Positions 59,486 to 64,000 of a stretch of DNA of 64,000 nucleotides are shown in pieces. Position 1 is the first letter of the stretch. Every line of letters begins with the position of its first letter. Origin of the DNA: a cyanobacterium PCC 7702 (GTDB taxonomy: Bacteria > Cyanobacteriota > Cyanobacteriia > Cyanobacteriales > Nostocaceae); assembly GCA_000332255.1 (NCBI GenBank), contig KB235926.1:3220891-3284890 (forward strand), given 5' to 3'. Below the pieces are notes generated by a model, which was not told the origin of the DNA, searched no databases, and was given only the letters and a program-made list of their open reading frames with translations. The translations under genes and the position numbers were made by a program.

Positions 59486-61669
59486 TTAAGCCCCTCTCCT
59501 TGCCATTAGGTTATGCCTGAACCACCGTCCCCTGCAATTCCCCTTTTCGAAGCTCATGAACAGCACCTCGCTGGACTGGTTGGACGACATCGAGCCGTTG
59601 GCCAGCACGAACCCCGCCACGCCCGTGGGCGCTAGGTGGTGCACGATTTGCTGCACCCAGGCGACGTTGGCATTGCCCACAAGCGGCACGCCGTACTTCC
59701 ACCGCTGGTCCTCCCACAGGCGCTCCCCGCCCCAGCTCTTCATGTTGAATGGAGGATTGGCGAGGATGTAGTCAGCCTTGAGGTCGAGAAACACAGCTTG
59801 CAAAACGTTCTGGCTGAGCCAGGGCGCGTCAGGATGCTTATCGGCGCTGTATTTTTTTATACCGTCGATCATCAGAGTATATCGAACCACCTTTTGATTT
59901 CGAAGGGCCATGAGCCGACGTCGCTCGGCAAGGAACGTTTCATAGTTCGGCGCCTGGCCATTGAGCAGGCTTAGGGGCAGGCAGTTCTCCTCGAAGTTTT
60001 GCCGCAGAATCTCCGGGTCGGTGATGCCGCCGTAGCGCTTTGTGCCGCCGTTCACCTGCTCAGCGATCTCCTTGAAGTAGATTTCGGGTGGCTTGTCGCC
60101 GATCGCGATGTTGATTTCGCTTTGTACCACCACGAAGTTGGCAATCTGGTTGTACTGATTTCTGCCGAGTCCTCGTTGCTGAAGGTACCGACGTGGGTAG
60201 ATATGGTGCTTGTCGCCACGGTTGAGTAAAAGATCCCGGACGGTAATGTCTTTGGAGAGGAAGCCTTTGTCGCCAAGACGCACTTGGGCGGCTAGATAGG
60301 CGATGAAGTAGGGTGATTGGGCCGACGAAGTCTCCATACGCTGAGGCAACATTCCCGTCCAAAAGGTGTCCGGTAGTTCGTTCGCGATGACTGCTTCGGC
60401 GTAGCTTTGCAGTCCTTGCGCCTCGATCTGGCGGATATCAAGGTCAAAGGTCGTCTCGGGACCACTGAGGTAGCGCCCCTTGAGGACGGACATCGCATAC
60501 CAGCGGCGTACCAACCGCTCGATGTCGTCGACTGGGAGATCTTCGCTCCGCCCGCGCAGGTAGACAATATAGGCAAAGTTGACTGCGTTGCGGGAGGTGA
60601 TAAGGTCTCTGGTGACAAAGCCGGCCGACCGCAGGATCATGGTCAGGCGTTCGAAATGGGTTTTTTTCATGAAGGCCAGAATACCCGCCTTGAGTTTGGC
60701 GAAAGACTCCTCGGCAACAGCCTCCTCGTACTGCTTTGTCTCGAAATTCCGTCCGGAAAGCAGTGCCACCAGGTCCTGCAGTCTGCCACGGCCAAACTCG
60801 AAGGTGAACGCCACGCGCAGCATGTCCGTATAGGTGGGGTCGTAGAGGTCGTCGTTGATGTCCTCGAGCCAGCGCATGGCCGGCCAGAACTCGGACCTTG
60901 CAAAGTCTGGATCGCTTTTTTCGATCTTCGAGGCGAATTCGGGAGCAACTGCGAGGTGGCAGAAATAGTCAATCGCTTTGCGCAGGAGGTTGTCGCCGTA
61001 TTTTTCGTTGACCGCGATCTTGGACATGGCAAAGTCGGCTTGAGAAAGTTCCACGCCCGCCGAGTTCACTCGGATGAAAATCTCGGTGACCGTCTCGATG
61101 TCCAAGTCTTCGGCCAAATCGATCACCCCAACGTGATTGCTGACAATTTTCCGCAGCTTCTCGACCGTGGCAAAGATCTCGTCCTGCAATGCGTCAGGAT
61201 TCTTCTGGCAATAGTTGGTTACCAACTGAAAAAGACTCGCAGTTGGCGAGAACACGTCCGCTATATCAGCGATCCAAGCTGAGTCCTTCTGGATCGCTCG
61301 GTTACTGACCTCGAAGCGCTCTTCCACCGGGTGAAAGGCAATGCGGATGCGAACGGTGTCGTAGTCTTTCGTTAGCACCTCAGGACCGAGGAGTGCTGCC
61401 ATGAGCGCGGTGATCCGCTGCTGGCCGTCTATCAGGATGCGCTTGCCGGCTGACGGGGTACCGTCCTTTAGCTTGACAGTGGGGTTTCGCCAAGCGATGA
61501 GGTAGCCGACTGGATAGCCATGGTAAAGGGAGTCAAGCAGGTTGCGCGCCTTGGTGGCATCCCAGACGAAGGGCCGTTGGATTTCCGGTATGGCGATCTC
61601 ACCAGATTTCACCCAGGTCAACAGGGTTTCGATGGGATGCGGGGTGACAGAGTACCGTTGTGTCGCCAT
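59486..61669 (-). CDS. GmrSD-type DUF262/DUF1524 protein fused to an HsdM fragment
   Basis: A 727-residue frame. Residues 1-620 or so are a full GmrSD-type restriction protein: DUF262 with [20 protein letters not shown] and [12 protein letters not shown] (motif about 80-85), and a C-terminal HNH-like DUF1524 with [16 protein letters not shown] near 484. GmrSD enzymes use NTP to cut modified phage DNA. From about residue 627 it changes to type I methylase Hsd[19 protein letters not shown], then [12 protein letters not shown], ending in unrelated residues. The fusion continues the HsdM piece at 61.8-62.1 kb. It ends 4 bases before the next gene. Confidence 0.75.
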   Translation of the reverse strand: MATQRYSVTPHPIETLLTWVKSGEIAIPEIQRPFVWDATKARNLLDSLYHGYPVGYLIAWRNPTVKLKDGTPSAGKRILIDGQQRITALMAALLGPEVLTKDYDTVRIRIAFHPVEERFEVSNRAIQKDSAWIADIADVFSPTASLFQLVTNYCQKNPDALQDEIFATVEKLRKIVSNHVGVIDLAEDLDIETVTEIFIRVNSAGVELSQADFAMSKIAVNEKYGDNLLRKAIDYFCHLAVAPEFASKIEKSDPDFARSEFWPAMRWLEDINDDLYDPTYTDMLRVAFTFEFGRGRLQDLVALLSGRNFETKQYEEAVAEESFAKLKAGILAFMKKTHFERLTMILRSAGFVTRDLITSRNAVNFAYIVYLRGRSEDLPVDDIERLVRRWYAMSVLKGRYLSGPETTFDLDIRQIEAQGLQSYAEAVIANELPDTFWTGMLPQRMETSSAQSPYFIAYLAAQVRLGDKGFLSKDITVRDLLLNRGDKHHIYPRRYLQQRGLGRNQYNQIANFVVVQSEINIAIGDKPPEIYFKEIAEQVNGGTKRYGGITDPEILRQNFEENCLPLSLLNGQAPNYETFLAERRRLMALRNQKVVRYTLMIDGIKKYSADKHPDAPWLSQNVLQAVFLDLKADYILANPPFNMKSWGGERLWEDQRWKYGVPLVGNANVAWVQQIVHHLAPTGVAGFVLANGSMSSNQSSEVLFMSFEKGNCRGRWFRHNLMARRGA

Positions 61670-61750
61670 CAGCTAGCTGTCTCCAATTGCGGAAATTGCG
61701 TACATAGAACCTCCTAAGCTTGTGACAGAGTACCATTGTGTCGCCATCAG
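61644..61750. repeat. 29-base direct repeat around the GmrSD start codon
   Basis: Copies at 61644-61672 and 61722-61750 match at 28 of 29 bases. Each contains a start codon and the first codons of the GmrSD gene in the minus-strand reading (MATQ(R/W)YSVT). The outer copy heads a 24-codon frame that stops at 61673. Confidence 0.8.
61673..61705 (-). CDS. Possible 10-residue leader ORF before the GmrSD gene
   Basis: A tiny frame, MYAISAIGDS and stop, preceded by a strong AGGAGG five bases before its ATG. Its stop lies 3 bases from the GmrSD start codon, so ribosomes could re-initiate there. It is in frame with the outer copy of the direct repeat. Functional status unknown. Confidence 0.35.
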   Translation of the reverse strand: MYAISAIGDS

Positions 61751-61772
61751 TTGTCTACTCCCAGAATCTCAA

Positions 61773-62100
<328 letters not shown>

Positions 62101-62101
62101 A

Positions 62102-62443
62102 AAAAATGCGGTCATAGGAAGAAACGTAATGTAGAATCATAATGATGCCGAGAGTCCAAGCTAATACTACAAATTTCGAATCATAGAGCGCCCAAATGGC
62201 AAATGCAAATAACGCTAATTCAAATACGAGTCGAAGGATACCTGGTATCGCAATCGGTGCTGAGCCTGGGTCATTGGGAACTCGAAATGTTGCCCAAAGT
62301 ATTGCAACGATAATGGGTATTCCCGCCGCTAGAAAGAACCTAACCCAACCTTCACCTTTTTACCATCCCCAAATTCCCAAAGAAATCAGGGCAGCTATCT
62401 CGAGCAAAAAACGTAGTCCTAAATTGGTAGGATGAGAACTCAT
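62102..62443 (-). pseudogene. YrdB-family (DUF2568) membrane protein with premature stop
   Basis: A frame of about 114 codons with three or four membrane segments: LRFLLEIAALISLGIWGW, FFLAAGIPIIVAILWATF, LVFELALFAFAIWALYDS and VVLAWTLGIIMILHYVSS. TAA at 62360-62362 interrupts it after 27 codons where TAT would restore the frame. The C-terminus (SYDRIFWI) runs into the HsdM fragment without its own stop. Its ATG overlaps the SRPBCC stop by 4 bases. Low G+C compared with flanking island DNA. Confidence 0.65.
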
Positions 62444-62877
62444 GACAATCCCTCCACATGCGCTTTGAGTGCTTGCAAAGAATTTTTTAACGACTTTTTC
62501 AAGAACTTTGGATCGACTAGTTTTAGTATACGTGGAAACCAACCAGAAAGTGATTCTTCTGTTTTGACGTATGTACCATCTTTGCGATTCTCAAATGTCC
62601 AAATATGTATTGCTTGCATGCCTATAGAGTTTCCCGTCCAGCCAATACTTTGCATTGCTTCCAATACTCGAATTGTAGAGGTGATACTAAGACCTTTCGC
62701 CTTCCAATAAAACGTGGTTCCTACTGCCAAAGCACCATCTAATTTTGCGGAAGTTACATCGGTCTGCCATTTAGACCACTGGTCTATTTGAGTGATTGCT
62801 GACCATACCTTTTCTAAAGGTGCAGAGATGAAAATGTTTTCATCTGCAACCAATGGGGCATTGTAGTCAATTTTCAT
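62440..62877 (-). CDS. SRPBCC-family protein (polyketide cyclase/START-like)
   Basis: A 145-residue protein with the SRPBCC lipid- or ligand-binding fold. It begins with a strand carrying ENIFISAPLEKVWSAITQID, typical of the family, then WSKWQTDVTSAKLDG, and ends with helix SLKNSLQALKAHVEG. AGGAGATGG lies just before the ATG. Ligand unknown. With the following YrdB gene it forms a low-G+C two-gene cassette dropped into hsdM. Confidence 0.82.
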   Translation of the reverse strand: MKIDYNAPLVADENIFISAPLEKVWSAITQIDQWSKWQTDVTSAKLDGALAVGTTFYWKAKGLSITSTIRVLEAMQSIGWTGNSIGMQAIHIWTFENRKDGTYVKTEESLSGWFPRILKLVDPKFLKKSLKNSLQALKAHVEGLS

Positions 62878-62914
62878 ACCATCTCCTGTAATTTGTATTC
62901 ATCGCATTTACTAG

Positions 62915-63338
62915 CCGCCCAACCGCGTTTTGTCCAGTGCCTGGCGGGCGTAGTCCTTGGGCAGCACGCCCTTCAAGGCCGGATTGTCGCGTTCGATGCC
63001 GGCCATGGCATCGTCCACGAGTTGGCCAAGTGGGTGCTTGGCCTGCGCTTTGAGGTGCGGCCAGCGCGCCTCGGGCGGCACCCAGAAGATGTTCTGCACG
63101 CGGTACTCTTCCGGACTTCGGGGTTGGCGTACGGCTCTTTCTCGAGCCGCCTGCGGTGCTCCTCGAAGGTATCGGAGATGTACTTAAGGAAGATAAGCCC
63201 GAGCACGACGTACTCGTACTCGGCGGCATCCATCCTGCCGCGCAGGGCGTCGGCCATCTGCCAGAGCTGGGCTTCGCAGCCGAGGTTCGCAGTCGTATTT
63301 CTCGCCGAGGTTCTCGTACCATCTTTCCGTCTCGCCAT
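62915..63338 (-). pseudogene. hsdM: HsdM (type I methylase) N-terminal fragment, frameshifted
   Basis: The first frame reads [20 protein letters not shown] and [19 protein letters not shown], the start of HsdM. Near 63108-63120 the frame shifts by one base and continues [20 protein letters not shown] to [19 protein letters not shown]. It then stops at the edge of the SRPBCC cassette. The gene is broken by the frameshift and by the insertion. Confidence 0.8.
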
Positions 63339-63503
63339 CCCTACCTCGCGATTCTCATCCTTCCAAGCATGGCGGCCCCATAGGGCGTCTAACGCCCACC
63401 ATAACCCACCGCGATGAGACGCTGATTACAAATTGCAACGTGGCTTGCAGTCGAGTTCAAAGATGCATCTCCCTCAAGAATTCTTTACGCGATCGATTGA
63501 CAC

Positions 63504-63533
63504 TCCCCCGCTAACAGCGCAGTGTAGCGGGAG
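63504..63533. other. Hairpin at the end of a decayed IS200/IS605 element
   Basis: CCCGCTA (63507-63513) pairs with TAGCGGG (63525-63531). The sequence GACACTCCCCC...GGGAGATTCTTG is the form seen at the right ends of cyanobacterial IS200/IS605-type elements, where a subterminal hairpin follows tnpB. Confidence 0.6.
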
Positions 63534-63728
63534 ATTCTTGCTTGTCAGAAACCTGCTTTTTGGTACGAGTACCAACAAGTCTTACAGTTTCTCCACAAGC
63601 TTAAATTCCCGTGTTTCCCACAGTATTTGTTGACAGAATTATAATCCCTACCGGCAGTGATAAGTGTGGGTTCCCTCGTTGAGTGCAAGTGGCGTAACAA
63701 AACGAGCACAGCCAGAGCTTTTAGCGAG
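63511..63728 (-). pseudogene. tnpB: TnpB (IS200/IS605 family) C-terminal remnant
   Basis: The minus strand in shifting frames reads LALNEGTHTYHC, GRDYNSVN, then STNTVGNTGI, a TAA, and ACGETVRLVGTRTKKQVSDK followed by QESP. This is the tail of cyanobacterial TnpB proteins (zinc-ribbon second half, RDYNSA-type motif, ACGE...KQESP ending). At least two frameshifts and one stop break it. It lies just outside the G+C-rich island, at its right edge. The remaining 272 bases to the window end hold nothing I recognise. Confidence 0.6.
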
Positions 63729-64000
63729 AGTTGTTTCTTGTTCTTTAGTTTGGGTAAATTCTGAATTTTAGTACATCTAACATCAATACAGCGTTAAAAA
63801 ATTTGGGCTAATTTACTACTTACCGTTAACTCTTGTCAATATATGTATCATCATGGTTTTAGATCTGTTTACCAAAAACAATGGATCTAAAGCCTCCCCC
63901 TTCTAGGGGACTTTTCCTATTTCTGTGTTCAGAATAGAATAATTTATATTAAGAGCAACAACGTAAATGCTGGTATTTGAAGCAAAACTTGAGGGCGAAA

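Noticed and set aside
63433..63633. 66-codon plus-strand ORF
   Set aside because: It is antisense to the tnpB remnant and the element hairpin; no protein family fits.

Overview
The window is mostly a filamentous-type cyanobacterial chromosome, roughly 40-45% G+C by eye. The octamer GCGATCGC (HIP1) recurs, and several genes have cyanobacterial family features: a valyl-tRNA synthetase carrying a CAAD membrane domain, a four-GAF histidine kinase with bilin-type Cys-His motifs, an RDD protein, DUF2358 and DUF5132. A block of about 19.6 kb (about 43.76-63.43 kb) is visibly different. It is G+C-rich, nearly all on the minus strand, poor in HIP1, and made of defence genes, so it looks like a transferred defence island.

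Layout. 0-15.7 kb: housekeeping and general genes (ATPase fragment, two acetyltransferases, MDR oxidoreductase, dual peptide-ABC ATPase, RNase II/R-type exonuclease, rpsR-rpmG, ArsA-type ATPase, multi-GAF kinase). 15.7-18.5 kb: dnaN and dnaA on the minus strand, separated by five perfect DnaA boxes, the probable chromosomal origin. 18.7-20.5 kb: HtrA-type protease and peptide deformylase. 20.6-26.0 kb: a cluster of HMA_2-domain proteins, a P1B-like ATPase without the CPC motif, and a DUF5132 protein. 26-35.7 kb: DhaK, a 2H phosphoesterase, a BadF-type sugar kinase with an AmpG-like permease, valS-CAAD, and a glycosyltransferase. 35.7-43.7 kb: decayed genes, then an organosulfur gene set (SsuA-like binding proteins, one with a nonsense mutation, an FMN monooxygenase, a TauD-type dioxygenase). 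Its two divergent promoter regions share a palindromic operator of the form TACWGTAW-N10-TTACAGTA (one half-site is divergent).

The island (43.76-63.43 kb). Read in the direction of transcription (right to left) it holds: an hsdM start (frameshifted); a low-GC SRPBCC + YrdB cassette; an hsdM middle piece with the SAM motif; a GmrSD-type DUF262/DUF1524 gene fused in frame to a further hsdM piece; a SNF2-helicase start fused in frame to the catalytic part of a DUF1156-type adenine methylase; a Cas10-like protein with GGDD; a Csx10-like RAMP protein; a 71-codon open stretch; a tandem Cas7-like RAMP protein; a TIGR03986-like RAMP protein; a CARF-like/HEPN protein; a Swt1-HEPN/DUF499 ATPase; two small hypothetical genes; and an hsdR remnant. 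No CRISPR array, cas1, cas2 or cas6 is visible.

The most interesting proposal is a composite anti-phage operon. A type III-like module (Cas10, fused RAMP backbone, CARF/HEPN effector) sits inside a helicase-methylase-DUF499 ATPase defence operon of the Hma type, with gene spacings of -4 to about +10 nt. The intact genes look functional. The helicase/methylase and the type I restriction genes appear hollowed out by in-frame deletions and insertions, so biological decay or an assembly chimera must be separated before the system is interpreted.
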